A DNA stretch of 39,953 nt from a virus. Below, piece after piece: positions 12,837 through 18,588 of the stretch. Under the pieces are notes generated by a model. It ran no database searches. It was given only the letters and a program-made list of their open reading frames with translations, and had not been told where the DNA came from. How positions within the stretch are numbered: the stretch's first letter is position 1; the number at the start of each line of letters is the position of its first letter. A program made the position numbers and the translations under genes. Location of the stretch: positions 1 to 39,953 of the IMG/VR virus record IMGVR_UViG_3300034685_000101; one strand, written 5' to 3'.

Positions 12837-14472
12837 ATACAGAGTGTTTGGCCCGCCAGGCACGGGCAAGACCACATATTTAGCCAGACAAATCAAGCGT
12901 GCCAGACAAACTTATGGCGGTGAAAATGTATTTGTCACTTCATTTACTAGAGCCGCCGCCATAGAGATAGCCTCACGTGACGGTGTGGGCTTACCTAAAA
13001 CATCTGTTGGCACGTTGCATGCACATTGTTATCGAGCTCTAGAATGCCATGACATTGCTGAAAATCACTTTGCAGAGTTCAATGCAGAACACCCTAACAT
13101 GGCGATAACAACTGACGTAGATATTGATGATCCTTTCGACGTTCAGCCTGCCACAAACACAGGCACTGAAGGCTACCAAGAAATGCAACGGCTACGGTCA
13201 ATGCTTGTACCACCAGAGATGTGGCCTACAAATATAAGGGCTTTGTATAACGTATGGGAAGCATGGAAGCGAGGCAATAACCTGCTTGATTTTACTGATT
13301 TGCTTGAGATTGCACTGAAAGAGATTCCTTATGCACCGAATAAACCTGTTGTTGGTTTTGTCGATGAAGCGCAGGACATGACCCCATTGCAGTTTGCTTT
13401 GGTACGTAAGTGGGGCAACAAGATGGACATGTTAATACTTGCGGGAGATGATCAGCAATGTTTGTATAGTTTTCTTGGTGCTTCGCCTGACTCAATGCTT
13501 GATCCTCCGTTGCCTGAAGATCATATCATAGTTCTTGGACAATCGTACAGAGTACCTCAATCGGTACTATCTTGGTCTGAAAATATAATATCTAAAGTCA
13601 AAAGACGTCAAAAGAAAGAATACAAACCACGAGAGGAGGATGGTAAGGTCGTTGAGGGCAAGGTGAGGCTGTCTCAAGCCAACGCCAAAGACCCATCGAT
13701 GTTACTCTTAGAAGTAGAAAAAGATATGAACAGAGGCAAGAAAATAATGGTCTTAGCTTCATGCGCTTATATGCTCATTCCTTTTATAAAGCTCATGCGA
13801 GAGGAAGGCATAGCATACCACAATCCTTACAGGCTAAAGCAAGGTGCTTGGAACCCATTGAACCATGGGAGAGGCACTTCATCAGCTGACAGGTTAGCGT
13901 CATTTATGAAGTTTTCCAAGACTTTATGGGGTGAAGCAGCAACGCCAATGTGGTCAGCCGAAGACTTAGAGAAGTGGATTCCGTTGATAGATTCTAAAGT
14001 CTTGAAATATGGAATCAAAGAAAAGATTAAAAGGGCTAAGCCAACTGATAAGTTTACCATAGCTGACGTATTCTCCGACGAAGAAGCCTTAACTATGGTC
14101 TTTGGTAATGAAGAAAGAAAGCTTGAGTGGTTTGAAGCAAACCTCACAGCTGAAGGCAAGAAAAAGATGCAGTATCCGTTAAAAGTATTGAAGAAAAAAG
14201 CGTCACAGCTTTTAGATCAGCCACAAGTAATCATAGGAACAATACACAGCGTCAAGGGTGGTGAGGCTGACATAGTTTATGTGTTACCCGACCTTGCTAG
14301 ACCACAAGTAAAAAAGTGGTACGGAGGTGATGACGATAGAGACTCACTTAGAAGGTTGTATTACGTTGCAGGCACAAGGGCCAGAGAAGAACTGGTATTG
14401 TGTACGCCGTCGTTTGGCGTGCATGGCTTCCCTTTAATGGAGGGGTTAACGTGTCAGAAAAACTTATTGTAA
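12811..14472 (+). CDS. UvrD/Rep-family (SF1) DNA helicase
   Basis: 553 residues; ATG 12811 lies eight bases after GGCGGAAGGAGG (12791-12802) and overlaps the primase gene by 26 bases. Motifs in order: Walker A GPPGTGKT (14-21), TSFTRAAAIEI (motif Ia), Walker B DEAQD (186-190), GDDQQCLYSFLGA (motif III, 213-225), QSYRVP (motif IV), TIHSVKGGEAD (motif V, ~478) and YVAGTRAREEL (motif VI). This is a 3'-5' SF1A helicase, shorter than the ~720-residue UvrD. With the primase directly upstream it is the best candidate for the replicative or restart helicase, as no DnaB-type helicase was found. All ATPase motifs are intact. Confidence 0.9.
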   Translation: METTKTTNEYRVFGPPGTGKTTYLARQIKRARQTYGGENVFVTSFTRAAAIEIASRDGVGLPKTSVGTLHAHCYRALECHDIAENHFAEFNAEHPNMAITTDVDIDDPFDVQPATNTGTEGYQEMQRLRSMLVPPEMWPTNIRALYNVWEAWKRGNNLLDFTDLLEIALKEIPYAPNKPVVGFVDEAQDMTPLQFALVRKWGNKMDMLILAGDDQQCLYSFLGASPDSMLDPPLPEDHIIVLGQSYRVPQSVLSWSENIISKVKRRQKKEYKPREEDGKVVEGKVRLSQANAKDPSMLLLEVEKDMNRGKKIMVLASCAYMLIPFIKLMREEGIAYHNPYRLKQGAWNPLNHGRGTSSADRLASFMKFSKTLWGEAATPMWSAEDLEKWIPLIDSKVLKYGIKEKIKRAKPTDKFTIADVFSDEEALTMVFGNEERKLEWFEANLTAEGKKKMQYPLKVLKKKASQLLDQPQVIIGTIHSVKGGEADIVYVLPDLARPQVKKWYGGDDDRDSLRRLYYVAGTRAREELVLCTPSFGVHGFPLMEGLTCQKNLL

Positions 14473-14789
14473 AGAAAATACAGGAATGGTTTAAAGCTAA
14501 GGGTGGTGTTTGTCATAAAGTGCATGGCGGGCCTATGTCAGCAGGGTTCCCTGACATTATAGGGTGTATACGGGGGCATACGTGGGTAGTAGAAGTTAAG
14601 GTGCCAGGTGCTAAGCCAAGAGTACCCAAGGCTAAACGTAACGAAGCCCCGCAAGAAATGCAGGAGTGGTTGGCTAAGGGTGCCACAATGTTGCAGGCAA
14701 AAACCTTGTATGACTGGCAGAATGCTGGGGCCGTAGCATTAGTTGCTACGAGCGTAGAAGACATGGAACAAAAATTTAAGGAGGGGTAA
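14451..14789 (+). CDS. VRR-NUC domain nuclease
   Basis: 112 residues from GTG 14451, seven bases after GGAGGGG and overlapping the helicase end by 22 bases; the frame is open upstream without a site. It is a stand-alone VRR-NUC domain of the PD-(D/E)XK nuclease group: KIQEWFKAKGGVCHKVHGGP, then GFPDII (catalytic Asp) and WVVEVKVPG (E-x-K), followed by a Gln/Trp-containing helix and GAVALVATSVED. Phage VRR-NUC proteins next to SNF2 helicases are thought to cut branched or flap DNA during replication or recombination. The expected active-site residues are present and the length is typical. Confidence 0.88.
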   Translation: MSEKLIVKKIQEWFKAKGGVCHKVHGGPMSAGFPDIIGCIRGHTWVVEVKVPGAKPRVPKAKRNEAPQEMQEWLAKGATMLQAKTLYDWQNAGAVALVATSVEDMEQKFKEG

Positions 14790-14791
14790 AT

Positions 14792-15016
14792 ATGATAGAT
14801 TTGAAGAAAGATTTAACTGCAAAGGAATGGACGATAATTAAACTAAAGGCACAGGGCAAGACAGCTAAGGAGATAGGTGAAATCTTAGATCGAAGCCCTA
14901 AGACAATTAAAAATAGACTACTTACTATCTACAAAAAACTTGAGGTAAGCGGAACTATTGAGATGTTAAAGAAACTTCATGATGAGTACGGGGTCGACGT
15001 GTGGGACTTGGAGTGA
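14792..15016 (+). CDS. LuxR-type helix-turn-helix regulator
   Basis: 74 residues; ATG 14792 follows AAGGAGGGGTAAAT. Residues ~9-60 match the GerE/LuxR C-terminal DNA-binding domain: LTAKEWTIIKLKAQGKTAKE, IGEILDRSPKTIKNRLLTIY, KKLEVSG. No receiver or sensor domain is attached, so DNA binding would depend on amount or on a partner. It is the first of two HTH proteins at the end of the rightward block, a usual place for regulators of late transcription such as ArpU- or RinA-like activators. A role in switching on the leftward late promoter is inference. Confidence 0.8.
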   Translation: MIDLKKDLTAKEWTIIKLKAQGKTAKEIGEILDRSPKTIKNRLLTIYKKLEVSGTIEMLKKLHDEYGVDVWDLE

Positions 15017-15021
15017 GGTAA

Positions 15022-15477
15022 ATGTCCAAGTATGTTAAAAAACATACAAGGAGCAAAAATTGGACGCAGGAAGAATATGACACAGTCTTACAAATGGACT
15101 TAGAAGGGTATACACAACAGGAGATAGCCGATCATATTGGTCGTACAAAGTCATCTGTTAAGTCTAAGATGTACACACTCCAATATAGGATGGACAAAGC
15201 TGCGATAACAAAGGACCATAGATTTGAACCAGGGGCTGTGTATTTAATTAGCGAAAACGAGACCCCACAATATGTAGCATTCTTGCCTAACAAGTTTATA
15301 TATGAGGGCAAAATACAAGGTAGGAAGGAGAAGTATATATTTAGAAGTATTAATGGTGAGTACTTACTCACATTCACTGATGCTCAATTTGGTGGGTACA
15401 GATTTGAGAAGGAGGGGGAGGATTATGCCGAAAGGATACGAGAAAATGCGGAACGCAATAAAGGAGGATCTGATTAA
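15022..15477 (+). CDS. Myb/SANT-like helix-turn-helix protein
   Basis: 151 residues; ATG 15022 with a weak site (GAGTGAGG), probably coupled to the gene six bases upstream. Residues ~14-55 (WTQEEYDTVLQMDLEGYTQQ, EIADHIGRTKSSVKSKMYTL) form a SANT/Myb or homeodomain-like HTH, as in phage proteins that recognise DNA through a K-S-S-V-K-S-K helix. The C-terminal ~75 residues look like a beta-rich domain: GAVYLISENETPQYVAFLPN, YEGKIQGRKEKYIFRSINGE. That domain is not recognised, but the pattern is common in small Firmicutes phage proteins. Probable DNA-binding regulator, perhaps with the preceding LuxR-type protein. Confidence 0.7.
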   Translation: MSKYVKKHTRSKNWTQEEYDTVLQMDLEGYTQQEIADHIGRTKSSVKSKMYTLQYRMDKAAITKDHRFEPGAVYLISENETPQYVAFLPNKFIYEGKIQGRKEKYIFRSINGEYLLTFTDAQFGGYRFEKEGEDYAERIRENAERNKGGSD

Positions 15478-15589
15478 AAAAGGAATGTCACGGGAGAAAG
15501 CAGACAAAGAAGCCAAAAGAATTGCTGCTGCTACGTGGAACAAAAAACATCCTGATAATCCCGTCCCCAGGAAGCACAAGAAAAAATAA
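15425..15589 (+). CDS. Small basic protein, MPKGYEKM family
   Basis: 54 residues from ATG 15425, behind GAGAAGGAGGGGGAGGATT and overlapping the HTH gene. Very basic and helical: PKGYEKMRNAIKEDLIKKGM, then EKADKEAKRIAAATWNKKHP. This short type, with start MPKGYEKM and a WNKKHP ending, recurs in phages and occasionally within larger structural or metabolic neighbourhoods; its function is not known. It is the last gene of the rightward block, and its stop codon lies against the 5' arm of the bidirectional terminator. Confidence 0.8.
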   Translation: MPKGYEKMRNAIKEDLIKKGMSREKADKEAKRIAAATWNKKHPDNPVPRKHKKK

Positions 15590-15620
15590 ATAAGTGGGGT
15601 CATAATGACCCCACTTATTT
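15588..15620. terminator. Bidirectional terminator between converging gene blocks
   Basis: AAATAAGTGGGGTCA (15588-15602) and TGACCCCACTTATTT (15606-15620) make a perfect 15-bp stem with a 3-base loop. The lower stem is A/T only, so each strand ends in U residues after the GC core. It ends the rightward block (last gene 15589) and the leftward block (last gene 15619) at the same point. Confidence 0.92.
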
Positions 15621-15717
15621 ACATTGCTAACAAAACTATCGCCATAACCACAATTAATGCTGCAATAAAAACTGCTTGTTTACCACTAAGAGTTATTTTC
15701 TTTTTATCTTCAGACAT
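15619..15717 (-). CDS. Tiny single-pass membrane protein
   Basis: 32 residues, start ATG at 15717 behind a perfect TAAGGAGGTGTTATT. The N-terminus is charged (SEDKKKITLSGKQ) and the rest is one hydrophobic helix (AVFIAALIVVMAIVLLAM). It is the last gene of the late block, after the lysis genes, so it may be an accessory holin-like or pinholin-like peptide or a membrane regulator of lysis. Its stop codon lies in the terminator arm. Too short to assign to a family. Confidence 0.7.
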   Translation of the reverse strand: MSEDKKKITLSGKQAVFIAALIVVMAIVLLAM

Positions 15718-15729
15718 AATAACACCTCC

Positions 15730-16164
15730 TTAGTCAATTATTAATCCCACACTTACCCCTATTATAAAGCCTAGAGTGCCACCCTTAGCAAGACCTCTAT
15801 TATACGACCTAGATAATTCTTTATTCATATTATCCTGCAGTGTTTGCAGGTTTTCTTCCACGATAGATACCTGGTATTCAAGTTCAAGATTTGTTTTGTT
15901 TGCTTCGATCATAGCTTCTCGTAGCTGTTGTTCTATCGTGGCTACCCTGTATCTCATGGTTTCTAACTCTTCATGTTCTGCCATAGCTCCCGTGAGTGCT
16001 GTTCTGCCCCAATCCCACGGAGCTGCCATCAATGGTTCAGTTACCACATATCCTGGGAGCAGCTTTCTCCACCCCTCACTCCACTCGCTCGACCATGAGG
16101 GCGGAATATTCATTAGCAATATTAAGGAAGTCATCATCAGAAATATACTTAATTTCTTCAACAC
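15730..16164 (-). CDS. Exported coiled-coil lysis protein, possible outer spanin
   Basis: 144 residues if it starts at GTG 16164, where AGGTGAT lies six bases upstream; GTG 16173 is also in frame. Features: N-terminal signal peptide or anchor (LKKLSIFLMMTSLILLMNIP), Trp-rich linker (SWSSEWSEGWRKLLPG), a long coiled coil (~75-125) and a hydrophobic C-terminal helix (GTLGFIIGVSVGLIID). It overlaps the preceding Rz-like gene by 89 bases in another frame, as Rz1 overlaps Rz. However, no lipobox Cys is seen and the protein is longer than Rz1, so it is not a classical outer-membrane spanin subunit. The two-anchor topology would suit a protein bridging cell-envelope layers. Confidence 0.6.
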   Translation of the reverse strand: MLKKLSIFLMMTSLILLMNIPPSWSSEWSEGWRKLLPGYVVTEPLMAAPWDWGRTALTGAMAEHEELETMRYRVATIEQQLREAMIEANKTNLELEYQVSIVEENLQTLQDNMNKELSRSYNRGLAKGGTLGFIIGVSVGLIID

Positions 16165-16393
16165 GCTTATCACCTGCCTTTTTGGCCATGCGTGTTACGT
16201 CTTGTAATTTTTGTGTTATTTCATCTATTTTTTGTAGGGCATCTTGATTCTCACGTAATGCTTGCTTAGTTTCTTCGATTGTTTCTTGAGCTTTAATTAG
16301 CGCTTTTTGAGTTGAGGTATGGTTGTACCACAAGAAGATGGCACTAAATAAAATAACAGCAATCAAAATAAGCCAAAACCACTTAGAACTCAT
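16076..16393 (-). CDS. Rz-like inner-membrane spanin candidate
   Basis: 105 residues; ATG 16393 behind GGAGGAAGGTGAACTC. One N-terminal membrane helix (FWLILIAVILFSAIFLWY) is followed by a coiled coil (TQKALIKAQETIEETKQALR, QDALQKIDEITQKLQDV) and a short end with ISDDDFLNIANEYSAL. This is the layout of i-spanins (Rz), which sit in the inner membrane and reach through the periplasm. Spanins are used only against hosts with an outer membrane. The downstream gene starts inside this one in a different frame. An alternative is a general membrane-anchored lysis accessory protein in a Gram-positive host. Confidence 0.65.
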   Translation of the reverse strand: MSSKWFWLILIAVILFSAIFLWYNHTSTQKALIKAQETIEETKQALRENQDALQKIDEITQKLQDVTRMAKKAGDKRVEEIKYISDDDFLNIANEYSALMVERVE

Positions 16394-16623
16394 GAGTTCA
16401 CCTTCCTCCCTGCGGTAGTGTCTATTTTATGTTCGTACGATGACTTGCCAAAGTACCCCACAATAATGGTACTTCCAAGCCACTTGAGCAAGTCCGCCGA
16501 TCGTTCAGTCAGTGGACATAATGACGTGACATCGAGCACTATAAGGACGCAAGTGAATATGGTAAAGCATAATGCTATAAGCTTTGTAAGTGGTAGCTTC
16601 CTTATCTTGTCATTAAACGGCAT
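16390..16623 (-). CDS. Holin-like two-helix membrane protein
   Basis: 77 residues from ATG 16623, preceded by AGGTGAATAGG; an in-frame GTG at 16632 lacks a spaced site. Two hydrophobic segments are visible: LTKLIALCFTIFTCVLIVL (~12-30) and LLKWLGSTIIVGYFG (~45-60), joined by a charged turn, with a hydrophilic C-terminal tail (SYEHKIDTTAGRKVNS). This is the usual size and layout of a class II-type holin. It is flanked by the XhlA-like protein and the spanin-like pair, downstream of the endolysin, which supports a role in forming the membrane lesion that releases or activates the endolysin. Confidence 0.7.
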   Translation of the reverse strand: MPFNDKIRKLPLTKLIALCFTIFTCVLIVLDVTSLCPLTERSADLLKWLGSTIIVGYFGKSSYEHKIDTTAGRKVNS

Positions 16624-16624
16624 C

Positions 16625-16987
16625 CTATTCACCTAACGACTTCAATACGACAGTTATGATAGTTGCAACGAGTCCTCCCACACCGCCAGCAGCGGCCACC
16701 ATGCCCGTGAGCTTGGAGTTGCTCATACTAACCTTCCACAACTTTTCTGGTACGTCTCTCAGTGCCCCAAGCTCACCCTCTACAGTTCTAATTCTCATCT
16801 CGTGATTTTCTATAGTCTTTTCATATCGATTGAATTGATATTCACGTTCTGACATCTGCGTTTCTATCTTTGTGAGTCTATCGTAGATGCGGCCAAATGA
16901 AGTTCTATTTTCGTCGCTTAACGTTTGTACCTGCTTCGATAAATCGTTCAATGCTTCCCTCAAAGCTTCAATTTCTGTCATTGTCAT
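16625..16987 (-). CDS. XhlA-like coiled-coil membrane protein
   Basis: 120 residues; ATG 16987 behind GAAAGGACGGTGGAACG. A long coiled coil (~5-85: EALREALNDLSKQVQTLSDE, RIYDRLTKIETQMSEREYQF, HEMRIRTVEGELGALRD) is followed by one C-terminal membrane helix (GMVAAAGGVGGLVATIITVV). This matches the architecture of the haemolysin XhlA family and similar DUF proteins in phage lysis cassettes, which act at the membrane with a holin. Position between endolysin and holin-like gene agrees. It could alternatively be the holin itself. Confidence 0.7.
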   Translation of the reverse strand: MTMTEIEALREALNDLSKQVQTLSDENRTSFGRIYDRLTKIETQMSEREYQFNRYEKTIENHEMRIRTVEGELGALRDVPEKLWKVSMSNSKLTGMVAAAGGVGGLVATIITVVLKSLGE

Positions 16988-17002
16988 CGTTCCACCGTCC
17001 TT

Positions 17003-17578
17003 TCAAAGGCCTGCTTGGCTTTTTAGTTTAAACACTCGATTAAGCCAACCTTTCAAAAACTTTTCTTGTGACTTATTGTTCAGCACTATAGATAAATATA
17101 GCTCAACTCTATTCATTAGCACATCGATGCAAAGATAACGGATATTTGATTTGTTATGTGAACCAGGAGCATCTTGTAATCCAGCATAGTCGTTAACTGC
17201 TCGAAGGGTTAACGGGCCAATAATACCGTCGACCTTTAGTTCGGTGTAAGGTAATAGTGTATTTAAGGATTTTTGTAGTAATTTAACTGCTGCATTTGGG
17301 CCGTGATTAACGGCTGAGTCAAATAGGATTAAGTCTAAAGGATGAGGTAAGCTGTCGGCTTGTATGGCATCCCAATAACCTTTTCTGTATATTATTTTAG
17401 CGTGTTCTATCTTTATGTTTTGAATTGTGACGTTGAACGGTATCCATCCTTTAGTTTTTGCTGAATTTAGTGTGCTAGCGGTGATACCATAGTTGGTTTC
17501 ACCGCCTTTGTCGGCTGGGTCGTTAACATAGCCACCTTCAAACCCAAGCACTATTTTGAATGCATCATCAAATCTCAT
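17003..17578 (-). CDS. GH108 endolysin (lysozyme-type muramidase)
   Basis: 191 residues from ATG 17578 (an in-frame GTG at 17587 is weaker). It cuts the glycan backbone of peptidoglycan at the end of infection. N-terminal glycoside hydrolase family 108 domain: FKIVLGFEGGYVNDPADKGG with the catalytic Glu at residue 14, then ETNYGITASTL; the later HPLDLILFDSAVNHGPNAAV and DGIIGPLTLRAVN segments match the following peptidoglycan-binding domain type 3. Length is normal for the family. No signal peptide is seen, so it needs the holin to reach the wall. Followed directly by the membrane lysis genes. Confidence 0.92.
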   Translation of the reverse strand: MRFDDAFKIVLGFEGGYVNDPADKGGETNYGITASTLNSAKTKGWIPFNVTIQNIKIEHAKIIYRKGYWDAIQADSLPHPLDLILFDSAVNHGPNAAVKLLQKSLNTLLPYTELKVDGIIGPLTLRAVNDYAGLQDAPGSHNKSNIRYLCIDVLMNRVELYLSIVLNNKSQEKFLKGWLNRVFKLKSQAGL

Positions 17579-17580
17579 AT

Positions 17581-17976
17581 CTACCACTCTATTTCATTCA
17601 GTTCATCTATTGTTGTTGCTGCTTCGACTAGCGCTTGGAGGTTTTTCTCTTTCTGGTATAAGCCCTGCAGAAATGTTTGGAATTCATTATACAATGCTAT
17701 GAAGTCTGAAGCTGTCATCTCAAGCCATCCTGTTTTTGTTTTCCACGTTACGGTAAAATTAGGATCGCTTAAACTTGCCATGTATGCTTGGAATACCCTG
17801 TCTTGAGACTCACGGTCACTGTGAAATTCATGACCTTTATAGATATATCCTCCTGTTTCCTCTTGCCAACGAACATTGGCTAATTCTGCTATTTTCTCAG
17901 CCTTAAATTGTTCAAGATTTAGAACCCACTTCTTACCGTCCCATACATGGTTCGGGCTAGGCTGTCTCGGTATCAT
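17581..17976 (-). CDS. DUF4376-type tail-associated protein
   Basis: 131 residues; ATG 17976 overlaps the previous gene's stop region and follows GGAGGCGATGATAA. Starts PRQPSPNHVWDGKKWVL, the W-x2-KKWV form common at the N-terminus of phage fibre-assembly or fibre-associated proteins. The C-terminal ~100 residues match DUF4376: RWQEETGGYIYKGHEFHSDR, SQDRVFQAYMASL, FTVTWKTKTGWLEMTASDF and a helical end with EAATTIDELNEIEW. Such proteins lie beside tail-fibre genes and are thought to help fibre folding or attachment. Location between fibre and endolysin genes agrees; no enzymatic motif. Confidence 0.75.
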   Translation of the reverse strand: MIPRQPSPNHVWDGKKWVLNLEQFKAEKIAELANVRWQEETGGYIYKGHEFHSDRESQDRVFQAYMASLSDPNFTVTWKTKTGWLEMTASDFIALYNEFQTFLQGLYQKEKNLQALVEAATTIDELNEIEW

Positions 17977-18259
17977 TTATCATCGCCTCCGCTTCTTCTG
18001 TGGTAATACCAAGTCTTGCGAGCTTACAGCCAGGGTCGAATCCCCATGTAAGATGGTAACGATCGCCATTCTCGTCAACTCTGACACAGTGGGTAGTGTC
18101 TTCCACCCCAATATCACCATCATTAAGCCTTACAGGGTTGATCCAGTTCTCACTCTCCTCGATACACTTTTGTAAGAATGCTTTTGTTTCTTCTGGATAC
18201 ATGTTTAGTAAAACTTCAACATCTTGTTTTGTGTTAATATGTTTGGGGAATCCCCTCAA
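17957..18259 (-). CDS. Small protein after the fibre locus, unknown
   Basis: 100 residues from TTG 18259, which lies eight bases after AGGGGG; the in-frame GTG at 18268 would touch that site. N-terminus: RGFPKHINTKQDVEVLLNMY, helical; middle SENWINPVRLNDGDIGVEDT and HCVRVDENGDRYHLTWGFDP; C-terminus ITTEEAEAMINDTETA. The layout (PKHINTKxDVxxLL, then DxNGxxYxL) recurs in small genes next to tail fibres of Firmicutes phages. Function is unknown. Two single Cys only, so no zinc site. It overlaps the next gene by 20 bases. Confidence 0.65.
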   Translation of the reverse strand: MRGFPKHINTKQDVEVLLNMYPEETKAFLQKCIEESENWINPVRLNDGDIGVEDTTHCVRVDENGDRYHLTWGFDPGCKLARLGITTEEAEAMINDTETA

Positions 18260-18271
18260 AATAAACACCCC

Positions 18272-18562
18272 CTAGGTTAATGTATAATATCTATCAATCT
18301 TTTGTATTGTAGCAATAAATGGTAAATGATCCTGATATTTCTCCATCTGTTCCAACAATACAACAGATCCAGTAAAAAGTACATACTTCTTGTCATCAAG
18401 AACAACTTGTAATGTTAAACATTTCGGCCCACTTTTAGGGTATTTACTTTCTTTGATTTTGTACCCAGTTATAATCAATTCTTTGTTAAGTATATCGTCA
18501 ATACGAATTTTGTTCCCATCCAAGGGGCCAGATTCCTCAGCAAATTCACTAAATCGTTTCAT
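18272..18562 (-). CDS. Small protein directly downstream of the variable-repeat fibre
   Basis: 96 residues from ATG 18562, 26 bases after the fibre stop; the frame is open further upstream, but that part lies inside the fibre's variable repeat. Sequence features: RFSEFAEESGPLDGNKIRID, DILNKELIITGYKIKESKYP, CLTLQVVL, YVLFTGSVVLLEQMEKY, LPFIATIQKIDRYYTLT. It looks like a compact beta-rich (possibly OB-like) domain. It does not look like the four-helix Avd accessory factor of DGRs. Its place is where a DGR would have its accessory gene, template and reverse transcriptase, so a past or present link to retrohoming is worth testing. No function is known to me. Confidence 0.75.
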   Translation of the reverse strand: MKRFSEFAEESGPLDGNKIRIDDILNKELIITGYKIKESKYPKSGPKCLTLQVVLDDKKYVLFTGSVVLLEQMEKYQDHLPFIATIQKIDRYYTLT

Positions 18563-18588
18563 TAAAACCAAAACATTAAATTTAAATA

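Noticed and set aside
15776-16247. + strand frames opposite the lysis genes
   Set aside because: They overlap well-supported minus genes with ribosome-binding sites and membrane/coiled-coil features, and lack their own sites.
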